DNA of 64,000 bases, from positions 11,108,833 through 11,172,832 of the forward strand of contig NC_079906.1 of NCBI RefSeq assembly GCF_024868665.1, given 5' to 3'. Origin of the DNA: Triplophysa rosa (lineage: Eukaryota > Chordata > Actinopteri > Cypriniformes > Nemacheilidae). Positions 1 through 10,691 of this stretch are shown here, in pieces (the first letter of the stretch is position 1; the number at the start of each line of letters is the position of its first letter). The position numbers and the translations under genes were made by a program. The notes beneath the pieces were generated by a model. The model did not search any database, had not been told where the DNA came from, and worked only from the letters and a program-made list of their open reading frames with translations.

Positions 1-563
1 GTTTCTATGGCAACAGAAAGAACTAATGTTTTTATATTTTTGTACATACACAACTCTTGAGGGCCGAGCAATCTGCAAGCAAAAATCTGCCACATTAGAG
101 ATTGGACATGTTCAACATTAGAAGTTAATATTTTTTCTTACTCCTAAGAACCTGAAAAGTCTGCCATATTTTTTCTTACAGTATGAGTTTTACAATAATT
201 AACATTACTCATTTAGCACTTTAAGTACCACACATTTTTTAAGTATTCATGCCTTCTTTGTATAGCACAGACATGCTGTACCAGCTAAGCTACAAAAAGC
301 CAGCCGAAAAGTCTAAATATTATAAGCATCACAAAACAATTCGAAAACAAGGGTTAATTCTGGAAAAAAAGAGATTTTCACTTTAGATTTTGCACTAGAC
401 AACAGATTCCTTGGAGGCGTAACACAAAAACAAAGCTAGCATTGTTTACACAGACTCATACAACCGCAGACACAGACAATTTTGCCATCAACTCTAAATA
501 ATTAATCTGTTTACTTTCCATACTGACACAAAGAGAACATTGCTAATGCTGTTAGTAATGTTG

Positions 564-990
564 TTAAAGAAACAATTCACCAAAAAATAACAATTGTGTC
601 ATCATTTACTCATCCTCGAGTTGTTCCAAATCTGTATACATTTCTTTGTTGTGATGAACACAGAGAACGATATTTGAAAGAATGCTTGTAACCAAACAGT
701 TCTTGGCCACCATGCATTGACCACCATAGTAGGAAAATTGCTTTATAACTTTTTTGTTCTGTTAAAACCAACGAAGATATTTTGAAGAATGTAGGAAAGC
801 AAACCGTGCTGGGGCACTTTTGACTACCATTGTCATTTTTCCTACTATGGTAGTCAGTGGTGGCCAAGAACTTCTTCCAAATATCTTTCTCTGTGTTAAT
901 CAAAACAAAGAAATTGAGACAGATTTGGACCAACTCGAGGGTGAGTAAATGATGACAGAATTTTTATTTTTGGGTGAACTGTCCCTTTAA
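564..990. mobile_element. Fold-back MITE, full-length copy flanked by TTAA
   Basis: The two ends are imperfect inverted repeats. The left end has TTAAAG and ATTCACC, and the right end has GGGTGAACTGTCCCTTTAA. The words TCATCATTTACTCA on the left and GAGTAAATGATGACA on the right pair as arms. The arms continue inward almost to the centre, where a block around the word CCACCATAGTAGG is matched by its complement near 838-870, so the element could fold into a hairpin of about 420 nt. TTAA is present at both outer edges. I recognise this end sequence as a very abundant cyprinid non-autonomous DNA element, but I cannot assign its superfamily from sequence alone. Confidence 0.8.
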
Positions 991-1557
991 GGTCTACTAC
1001 TGACCAACAAATTCTAAAGACCAGTGGCAGTGACACACATAATCTGTTAAAACAGATTTGTCTCATAAATGTAGAAGTTACACCACGCACTCACCACTGT
1101 GCGGCACATGCTGCCACATAATCACTATGTGAATCTAGCAGATGAGATAAAATAGGATTCTGAAGGCTCAACAACACAACCATAAACTACAGAAACACAC
1201 ATTATTTGAGTCAGGGAAGAGTTGCAGGTGTGGTGCTGGAAAGCAAATGTATTATTTACACAGACAGGTCGACTATTTAAAGCAAATTTAATACTGCTAC
1301 CAACCATAATTTTCAGCATTAAAAATAAAGCTGCATCAGGATATACTATACAATAATAGAAAGACATTTATCCAGCATTTCCAGCAACATGTATGCCTTT
1401 ATTTTACAAACATGTTGTACATAGCAAAACAGCGTACTCTTAAAATAGTAAATAGGACCCTCAATAATAATAAACAATAACTTGAAATGTTTAATTCTTT
1501 AAAGAATAGGTGTACTGCCAAACTGTTTATGAAGATTATATTTGTTCATAACATACA

Positions 1558-1678
1558 TTAAAGTGATAGTTCACCCAAAAAGTGGTGTTGGAAGAAAGAA
1601 AGTCATGAAGGTTCGAAATGACAAGAGGGTGAGTAAATGATGACAGAATGTTCATTTCTGGGCGAACTATCACTTTAA
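1558..1678. mobile_element. Short, internally deleted copy of the TTAA-flanked MITE
   Basis: It starts TTAAAGTGATAGTTCACCC and ends with the complementary GGCGAACTATCACTTTAA, so both termini are intact while most of the centre is missing. The length is about 121 bp, against about 427 bp for the copy at 564-990. Confidence 0.8.
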
Positions 1679-2349
1679 CTAGTGAAACAACTTTCTATAC
1701 AGTGCAAAAGACTTCTCACGGATGAAACATTACTCAGACATACTGATGTGTAACATCATTTATCTCATTAAAGAGTCCTACTTATTTCCATTTTATATGC
1801 CAACTTCACAACATGGAATAAATATTGAATAACCACTGAAAATGTCTAAGCGGAGTGCTCCAGTCTCTATATCTGAAGCATCAATAATATATGAGCTCTC
1901 TGAATGTGACCAAATCCCAGACACAGCGACTTCACACCAATGTAGCTAATGTAACAAACTTGACATTACATCCATAATCCCTTTCACTGCAAATTGCAAT
2001 ATCTGTAACAAACCAACAAAATTAACTTTGTTTATAATGTGTGTTAATGATAAATGCATGCAAATGTAAGCCCAGTTTCATTTAGATTTTCATAAACACG
2101 CCATTAAAAACATTAAATGGCCATTCTGGTAAAGTATAATCTAGATCTATATAATATATATCGATTGCTATGGCTATGGCAGTGCCGACATAACAGACGT
2201 ACGATGTTTCTGAATATTGATGAGCAGGGCCACCACATCATCAACACTGTATCACACATCAAACCATATAAAAAAATCTGAAAATTGTTAAACACAGATC
2301 TATTTTTTGACAAGAGGATATAATTTAAAACACTGCATATGCACAATAC

Positions 2350-2890
2350 AGTATTTTCAAGGCAATGGCGCATGCATCATCCTGACAGTGTGGCAAACCG
2401 CCAGGCAGACGCAGACGACCCCCCGTGACGCAACTCCATCACTGCTGCTGTTTTTGTGGCCAATTGTGGTCGTCGTTTTGATGCACTTATGCACGAGCAC
2501 TGATGTCAACAATAGGTTCAACTCACCTGTGAATGTAAATACTGTTGCGTCCTCGCCCGCTCTGAAGATGCACGCGCCAGTCTATGCCAGTCTTATTTCT
2601 CTGTACTGCAGCACGACCCAACGGACAAAATTCCAAATTTCGATGGATACAGTCTCATCCGATGACCACGGGTTTTTTAAAGCCCGTCTGAGCCAATTTC
2701 AGATTTCACCCGACAGTGCAAACGCTGTGGTTTGAGTAGGCATGATGACGGGCATTGAGCGCAGTCCCGATGCGTAGGCACGATGTTACCGGATGGTGGA
2801 GACGCGAGTCATTTGCCAACAGCTGGGAATCAGAATCTGGAAATGTTGGCGCGCGACACTTTTGATTTACAGAAACAATGACCAATTACG
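2350..2890 (-). promoter_or_regulatory. Candidate first exon and promoter of a minus-strand gene (ralgps1 by synteny)
   Basis: This is the first CpG-richer, GC-balanced segment in the window. On the minus strand it contains the sequence ACAG|GTGAGTTGAA, a consensus 5' splice site with the exon ending at 2527. The upstream exon would cover roughly 2527 to somewhere near 2750-2850 and shows no obvious long coding frame, so a 5' UTR exon is likely. In human the gene after ZBTB34 on the same strand is RALGPS1, a Ral guanine-nucleotide exchange factor. This position and strand are where its 5' end would be expected. The assignment rests on a donor site, base composition and synteny, with no protein match. 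Confidence 0.4.
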
Positions 2891-4279
2891 TAGGGTGGAG
2901 AAAAATCCAGAGACCGCCTTTATCATGACTAACCAATCATTAATGAGGTCAATGCTGTCGCTCGCATAACGGCTCTAATAAATATATGCAATGTAACAGA
3001 TAGCTGTTCTTTTAAAATAGGCCTACTTGCTAAATTGTATCTTTATACCAGTGATACACACTATATGATTTTTTTTCTTAAAATACTTTGAAAATATAAA
3101 CATTGGTTAAATATGTTGTGTATGGTTTAAGTTGTCTTAAGCGTTTATGATTATGACGTTATATATCGTTGTATTACTTGTTTCAAAAGTATTGTGTATG
3201 TGTATAGAGCAGCATGTCCATGAGGACAATTCATTTTGTTATTCAGTTTATTTAATAGCCAATTAATAGCAGTGGAATGCTTGATTGATATGCTAAAATA
3301 TATATCTTGAAAAATATACAACTATTGATTTTTTAAATGACAATACTGCATTATTTATCATGCACCTTTGCATTTTTATGTAATTACGAATTACACTAAC
3401 GTATAATTAACTTTAGTTATATAATTTAAATGAAATATAATTTAAGTTAAATTAATTAAATATTTAATAAAAAATTTAGACACAAATACATGAAAAATTA
3501 AAATATTAAATTGTTTTCCAGTGACTTTTTGTTCTCACATTGCCAATATGTTTTCGTCTTGCTTAGAGTCTCATAAAGTTAATTACAACAGTATACGCCC
3601 CTTTAAAAACATCATTGCTATTTTATCTTTATTACTAGACTAACTAATACTACTGCATTTTCTGTACATGTGCTCCATCTAGTGGAAAATGGTCGTCACA
3701 GCACTACCACCGGATACTGACATTAAACGCATATGCACAGAATTCTCCAAACGCTGCAACGCACACACTCTTCAAAAGTTTAGGGTCACTTAATTATTAA
3801 TGTTTTCCCCACATTTTAAAACAAAGCTCGTCAATAATACAGTTGAATAAAACTGGAAATTATTTGCCTAGGATTTGCAAATATGGACTATTAGCACTTC
3901 AGCTAACATCTGTGGTCTCACCCTATGATGCTGTGTAACAGTATTGAAGGAAAATACAAATTATTGTCTACAAAACCAATTTTAGACATTTAAGTATGGT
4001 ACTTGACCCATGTGTCCTATGGTTTGACAGCAGAAATCAAAATGTTAATATATTATTTTATACTATTAAAATAGCATAAAAAAGATTAATCTTCATTGTT
4101 AGTTTTTCAATTTTTTTGCTGTGACACCATAGGACACAAGTGCAGTTTATTTGTCAACTACCCATATGCCTTCAGGAGTCAGTACAGACTGACGCATAGG
4201 TTTAACAGTGCATATTTTTGTTATACTGATATAGGTGACATGGATATCCAAACAAGAGACAATTTGCCAAATCAGCATC
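2891..4279. other. AT-rich intergenic stretch with a small inverted repeat
   Basis: Between the possible ralgps1 5' end and the possible zbtb34 3' end. It is mostly low-complexity AT. A fragment near 3770-3800 (CAAAAGTTTAGGGTCACTT) resembles a Tc1/mariner terminus. At about 4003-4150 there is an inverted repeat centred on the word TGTGTCCTATGG (left) and CCATAGGACACA (right). No coding exon is recognisable. Confidence 0.4.
4003..4150. repeat. Imperfect inverted repeat (small fold-back element)
   Basis: The left arm contains TGTGTCCTATGGTTTGACAG and the right arm contains CTGTGACACCATAGGACACA. They pair over about 30 positions with two or three mismatches and a loop of about 70 AT-rich bases. 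It could be a MITE remnant; no target-site duplication is evident. Confidence 0.5.
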
Positions 4280-4285
4280 TTTATT
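4280..4285 (-). terminator. Candidate distal poly(A) signal (AATAAA on minus strand)
   Basis: The plus strand reads TTTATT, which is AATAAA for a minus-strand transcript. It lies at the low-coordinate end of UTR-like sequence. It is the best candidate for a long zbtb34 3' UTR, but the hexamer alone is weak evidence in AT-rich DNA. Confidence 0.3.
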
Positions 4286-6877
4286 GTACAAACAAATGCA
4301 TTTATTATCTATTAACATTTCTTTGTATCATAAAAAAGCAATATACAAGCTTTAAGAACGGAAATAAAAAGCAGCACAGAATGATTATGAGTAAAATATA
4401 TAATTTGAATAAATATAACTTTATATTTCATGCTATAAAATAAAATATGTAAATGGCGAGTTAATCGTTACAGCATTAGCGTCAGCTAGCTTCATCTACT
4501 TCATAGTTGTATAAAACAGTAGAGTTCTGAGGTTCACAGTAGGATTGTGAGGTTGTACATAGAGTGGATGGGCAGAGTGCTACTTATTTGATAAGAGCTA
4601 AAGATCTTCTGTATTCCTCTACTTGTCTCATGCATTCGGAAAGCAAAAACGGAAACATTTCGGTGCATCTTTCTGCACCTATGAGGCAGACTGTTTCTGG
4701 GAACCAATGACTGAGGAATTGTTTCCCCACCTGAAGTAAAAGTGCAAGCTTATTTTTGGACATACAAAAAAAACATTGCATATCCAAAATGGCATTTTCT
4801 GTATACTAGCAAACCCTGAGTTCTACTTTTTTCTTTTTTGCCATTTCACGGATACATGAGAACTACAAGCTCACAGCGTTTCAGACTGCTATAAACACAT
4901 CGTATGTTCATGTTCACAAATTTTGGCCAGTTTTATCTACAGTATTAATGCATGAAGAAGGAAGATCTTTAGCACAAACAATGGCAACAAGGTTTCTCGC
5001 CCAAAAACCCATTTTCGACACGGATACAAAATAAGATTTCCACCAGTGTCAATGAGGTGGTAGATGATCACATTCACACGCACACACACATGTACTGAAG
5101 ACGGCCACAAACAGAATGTGGACTATGGTAACCACAAAAACAAGCCACACCTTAGAAGAAACATATTCGCCCAACCCATCCAAATTTTCACAAAAAGGAT
5201 ATATTCCAAAAATAAAGAAATCCTCTCCTGCTCATGATTGATCTCAACTCCCTGACATCCTGAATACACTCTTTGAGACATAATCCTGCTGCAATCAGAG
5301 AGGCAACACATCAATGGAAAAACTGCTCCAACGTTATTGCTTTTACTTATTACTACACAGTGGAGACATGGTGGAAGTGAAGAATCAATGGAAGACGTCA
5401 AGATTTTCTTTTTTTCAACATCTCTAAGTTTCTAGCAGTGTTCATAAACTACCTGAAGTAAGTATCAATAGTTAAAAAGGATGAGCTGCACAATAAAAAA
5501 GTAGTCCAACAGCTTATCCTGTAAACACTTCTTTTTTGATTATTGTGTACGGCACAAACTGAACTGTATCCATGTGAACTGAATGAATATGGACCTAGGT
5601 GAGTATGAGTATGAGCATGACGCTATTTGTACAATTCATTAAATCATTTACAATTGTAAGTTAACCCCTATATCACAGATTTAATATCATCTTTTTGCTT
5701 ACATTAAAAAAACCTGACCAGTCGTAAAGCACCATTACAAGGAACACATCCCAAGCAATAAAATATTTGAGGCTTTATGAGTCCCATAAATTGTGAGTAT
5801 TACATAGTAAATTAATCCCTTATGGAATAAAATTTCATTAAAAAATCATTAAGGTATCTATAAGTTTATTAAGTGCATGCCAGATGAAGTATCGCAATAG
5901 GTATAAATGAAAATCACTTTCAAGTTGTAAGACAAAAACAAATCTGTATTTTTGTATTACAATGTGGAGGGCACCATGCAATTCTACCTTAGCAATAAGT
6001 GGGCCGGCATGCATTTTCCCAATACCCCCATAGACAACAAACAATATACATGATACAGATATTTGCTAACCTGAAAGCGTCATCATTCTGATAAGATTAT
6101 AGCCAGGCAAAAGTCGACAAAAATAAGTCATTTTAAAGAGGACGCTTCCGTATTTTGAAGCTGTCTGATTGTCCCATTTTATTTCAGCATATTTTCTTGC
6201 TGTCAAAACTGCATAATGCTCGTGATGCTAAATCTCTGTTGCTTCATTTGATATTAATGCATATGAATCCCCTACAAATACAACGTCCCCAGGTAACCAA
6301 AAAAACTACGATACTGAAAACTTCAACTATAGGAGAACCCTCTTTGCACACAACCATTAGTTCAGTATTTGTACAAAAGCCTGATACACACACATTCTCC
6401 CTTTTTTAATCTCATTCCATAGTCTTGGGCACGGCCACAAAATATGACCTGCGGGGTTGATGTGTGACATAGCCTTTGTTTCACGGCAAGGCATGGGTTC
6501 AAACTCAAACACGTTCTAGATATAACATCTCTGACTTTACTCATGACCTCTCTCCAACCCCCCCCCCACAATTCAATGCCAGTTTATCAAAAGCTAAAGG
6601 CCAGGCTTTACACATCTCTCAACTCAACAAAACTAGTGTATTTTTATTTAACAACAGCCAATACATTTCCTCTTTATTGCAGGCAAAGCCCTGACAGGGA
6701 AATTAGATTTCTCAAAAATATTTGTTCCAGGGCTTGGTTTTGGTCTCTTTCTAGTCCGCTATGCAGCATCATTCACAAACCCTTCACATTTTTGGTTTGC
6801 TCTTTGGTCAGAGGCCAAAGTCGTGTTCACAATATGTAAGATGAAAGGCCTGGTTCGCAAATCTAAACGCATTCGGG

Positions 6878-7888
6878 TATCCCTATAGATGCACCGAATG
6901 TTCGGCCACCGAAAATGTTCGGCCGAAAATAGCAAAAAACGCAAGTTCGGCCGAATATGTGAAATGGACGAATAAATTTGACCTAACATGACTCGTGATA
7001 CGATCAAGCAGCAACCAGCGCAGAGATAGAGAGAGACAGAGACGCGTGCGCTTTATTACTGCCGCAAACATTTTGGCAGTGCGTGTGTGTGTGTGTGTGC
7101 GTGGAGCATTTTAAAGTGTCAGAGAAAGACACAGCACGGGACTTGCCGCACGGAAGTAAATTTCCGAATGAAAGCGTCTTTACCGGTCGGTAACTTTACT
7201 TCAGACGGAAGCGGGCTGTCTGACAGTAGCCCCGCCGCTCGCGACATCATACAGTCGTCGCGTGCACACAGATCCCTGTACTAAACAACTTGTCAAAGTA
7301 TGTTCGGTGCATCCTGGCCACCAGTGCACCTTCTGAGAGAACAGTCAGCTTTTGTGGGCGGAGTTTGGAGGAGAGACGTGAACTGAAATGGTTGTCAGTC
7401 AGCATCAGTCAGAATTGCTTGCATTGGATGTTTTTTTTTTTTCAAATCATTTTGCAATGTAGCCTATAATAATCCAACAGTTTTAGTTTATTCGTATTTT
7501 TAGCTTATGGCCTAATGTGGAATGACACTTTTTAAAGAACTGTTTTGTTGTAGGGGTACAGAGTAACTTACATTACATTCTTTAAGCAGTCAGTTATAGG
7601 CCTAATTAATATAGGCTATTCATGAAGGGAGAGGGCTCAATTTTTTGTTTGAATTTACTTTGTTTTGCTCAATTTTATATTAAGTTGTATTGTATTTTAT
7701 TGAAAAGCAAGACAAATTATAAAAAGCACATTTTGACTATTCAGTTTGTGCAATAATGAAAAAAATTGCTTAATAAATAGAAGAAATGCAAAAAACCATG
7801 CTCGGTGTTCGGTATTATTCGGCCTTTGGCCAAGTGTTTCACATCATGTTTGGCTTCGGCCAAGAATTTTCGTTTCGGTGCAACCCTA
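6878..7888 (+). mobile_element. hAT-family element, internally deleted, with 8-bp target duplication
   Basis: The element is bounded by the 8-bp direct repeat CATTCGGG (6870-6877 and 7889-7896), the size hAT transposases produce. The ends share TGCACCGAA as inverted repeats (left near 6890, right near 7873-7883), with repeated TTCGGCC words inside each end. Two short protein-coding remnants survive in the plus direction. At 7103-7147 a frame reads EHFKVSEKDTAR, which matches the BED zinc-finger region at the start of hAT transposases. At 7317-7380 a frame reads ATSAPSERTVSFCGRSLEER, which matches the C-terminal dimerisation region. The catalytic middle is gone, so this is a roughly 1.0 kb deletion derivative of an autonomous hAT. 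Confidence 0.85.
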
Positions 7889-8424
7889 CATTCGGGGAAC
7901 AAAGCAATCAGGCTTACACTATTTCAAATAATATACGTCATCTCATAGAGCAGCGCCAAAGGGTGCTCTGTCAGTAGTATGGACCAGTCCTAATGTATTC
8001 CCATTAAGCGTTTTGGCTCTTGTTAACTGTAACCACACAATTAGCACATTTGGCTCATTGTTGGGCATTATCTGTTCAAGCTCGAGGAGTTTAAAACAAA
8101 AGAGTTAGGTTGATCTTTGCTCATCTGCTAGAAATATGAGCGTGTGATAAGATTCGAATGGCACAAATATTGTTTAGTTGTTCAGAAATATGAATTAAGA
8201 GCAAAGACATCAAAGCTAGTTTTAAATAAAAAGTGGGAAAAAGGAAGAGGTGTCATTTCCTTCAAATTTTCTTAGTTCTTACGATAAATCTTCAAGGAAT
8301 ATTTGACTAAAAACTGAAAATTCTGTTATACATACGCCATGTCCAGTGTTTCACATGATGCTAGTTCCAAACAATAAAAGTGAATGACTAAAGCTGTCAT
8401 TCCTTAGCATACTTCCTTTTATGT

Positions 8425-8500
8425 TCTACAAAACAAAGAACGTCATACGTCTCAGTAAATAATAACAGAAGTTTCATTTCTGAGTGAACTATTCCTCTGG
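8425..8500. mobile_element. Partial, diverged copy of the TTAA-flanked MITE
   Basis: The words AACAAAGAACGTCATACG, AAATAATAACAGAAGTTTC and GAGTGAACTATTCC follow the right half of the copy at 564-990. It is degraded and lacks a left end. Confidence 0.5.
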
Positions 8501-10506
8501 GGGACAAATGGGAACGCCCGGGACCTGTGATGAAGCTACCCTGGGAGGAGGGGCCCAAGCATACACATTTGTCCAGACCACATAAAATGTCAAATGTAAG
8601 AGCATTTATAACTGAAACAGTGATATGCATATAGTTTTAAAACAATAAATGAGTAAACATTATCAGAGAAAGATACTGCAATACTACACAAACAAACAAA
8701 CAAGGAGGAGCACCATAATTAAAGTCATTGTGTACGTCCCGTATTTGAGTTTTTCTAGAAACTCGGTGTGACAAGGAGTTGTGTTGATGGGATAATACCG
8801 CAGATGTTATATGACAGTAGCTAAAGTGAACTTAAAGAGGGTGTGTACAATACATCGAGCACACATGAAAGCACTTGATTCTGAAAACTGGGCATGTTTA
8901 AATCTGTCTGAGCATCAGGAACTATAAATCAAATCAGACAGTTAGGGAGGCAAATAAGCAATTAGTCAACTATATTGACAACTACGGAATATAAAACACA
9001 ATCAAATATTATCTGACTTTCTGCTTTGCACCATATGTATCCTATCTGAGATCTGTTCGAATGATTAAAAAAACATTAATACAATCCACCTAAAATTGCC
9101 ATGTGAAAATTCTCTCTTATCTCCATAAAAAAGGAACGAGTCATAACTAACCACAGCTCAACTACCATGTCTCGAAAAAGAAAAAAAAGAAGTGAGGTAT
9201 GTTTCTGTACTGTTAACAGATATGAAAATAGATATTACGGTGATATCAGACATCTAAAGTTTTCTAATCCCACTACTAAATGCATAAAAGTGCTATACTA
9301 AAGCATGACTGCAGGAAGTGAATGTTGTTGAATTATTCATTTCTGATTTGAAACACTGAATGTCTGGTCTGTACGTCAACAAATGCATTAAGTGTGAAGC
9401 AATGGAAAGCTTCTTATCATCGCTGTCCAATCTACACAAATACCTAAGCACTTTCAAACTGAGTAACTGTAAGAAAAGAAATTTTAACCATTGACCGAGT
9501 GAGGAAACCAACGTTATAAATGTTTCAAGAATTCTTTCCACCTTTTCCCAAGGTGGTACGGCCCTAAGGCAATTTTCACAACGTGCATGAATTTTGTGCC
9601 AAACCATATTTTCAACTAAAGTAAAATATACATTTTAAGGTTTCATTTTTGAAGGCACACCCTCCCTCTCAGTGTCAGGAAAAGCAAACTGCAAATGACT
9701 CTTTTGAAACAAAAACGAACTTGGCACAAACCGAAAATAAACACATGAAGGCCAAAAAATTTTACATTCTTGAACTGATAAACAGTATAACTCCTCTGTA
9801 AATGTTGAAGCTACACATACAACTGGTTAACGCTAGAAACATGTTGTGATTATGTGAAGAAATATTGCATCATTAAAAAAGGGAGCCCTCATCTTCATAT
9901 TTTGTACTGGATCCTTGATCCCAAAACGCACCACAGATACACCTTTGCCAGCACTCTTCGCCCAGACGTACATAAAATGGCTGCTGAAGAAAACTGAACT
10001 ACATCGATTCAGAATTCATACAATCACTTAAGAATATATAACTGAAATATCTTGATAAAGTGAAGATGTTTTGTTCAAGGTTTTCACCACCGTATCCATT
10101 AAACCCTGAGAACAAAACAAATGTCTCCTCTTTTCAGGTTCTTTGCTGTGAGGTAAAACCTGGCCGGAGTTGAAAAGAAGCTAAAAATACTGTTCATTAT
10201 GAGTATGTTGAGGTTGTATAATGAGGTTGTATAATGAGGTATTGAACGGATGTGTCACAATTAGCCTCGAGCTGGCAGAAAAACCATTCCTTGTGAGTGA
10301 GTGACCTACTACGGGCCATATGTGCAAAAATAGGTCAGGTAAAAGCGTGATATGACTAGCGTCTCATCTGAGCTTTCACATTATTCATTATTGCAACATG
10401 CCTATATTACTCTGTAAATATGTCGAAAAACATGGAAATATATATAGATATATAAAAACGTGATAAAACTCTTGGGAGGCCCTTGAATACGCCGCCTCTT
10501 CGATTA

Positions 10507-10512
10507 TTTATT
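10507..10512 (-). terminator. Candidate proximal poly(A) signal (AATAAA on minus strand)
   Basis: AATAAA on the minus strand, about 180 nt after the zbtb34 stop codon. If used, it gives a very short UTR. It may be an alternative site. Confidence 0.3.
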
Positions 10513-10691
10513 TCCCCGATTGTAGGACTCCTTCCCTTTGAAAAACTCTGGTTCCTTAAAAACATTAGCTTGATCTTAGTCCCATGTAGAACTTCCACAA
10601 AAACAGAGGAGTAGAAAATGAGCAAGACAGGTTTGTTATTTCTGCTTCCTTATCATATAAGAACAAACAACCGAATATGAAAACGTATTTC

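Larger units (their letters stand above)
1..2526. other. Non-coding stretch, probably intron of a minus-strand gene
   Basis: No open frame here looks like protein, and the short frames across it lie in AT-rich or repeat sequence. It contains two copies of a short cyprinid MITE (listed separately). If the donor site at 2526/2527 is real, this is the first intron of the minus-strand gene whose first exon lies just above it. The remainder of about 1680-2350 is AT-rich and featureless to me. Confidence 0.4.
4280..10691 (-). other. zbtb34: Probable zbtb34 3' UTR, upper-bound extent
   Basis: This is the sequence downstream of the zbtb34 stop codon on the minus strand, without another recognisable exon. 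Minus-strand AATAAA signals occur at 10507-10512 (proximal, short UTR of about 200 nt) and at 4280-4285 (distal, UTR of about 6.4 kb). Mammalian ZBTB34 has a long 3' UTR, which favours a distal end, but I cannot tell from sequence alone which signal is used. A hAT transposon (6878-7888) and a partial MITE (about 8425-8500) sit inside the interval. A 13-base word, GAGGTTGTATAAT, is repeated in tandem at about 10210-10240. The many short open frames on both strands are not protein-like. Confidence 0.4.

Noticed and set aside
2307..2735. 142-codon plus-strand open frame
   Set aside because: It lies in a CpG-richer non-coding segment, has no domain, and the better signal there is a splice donor on the other strand.
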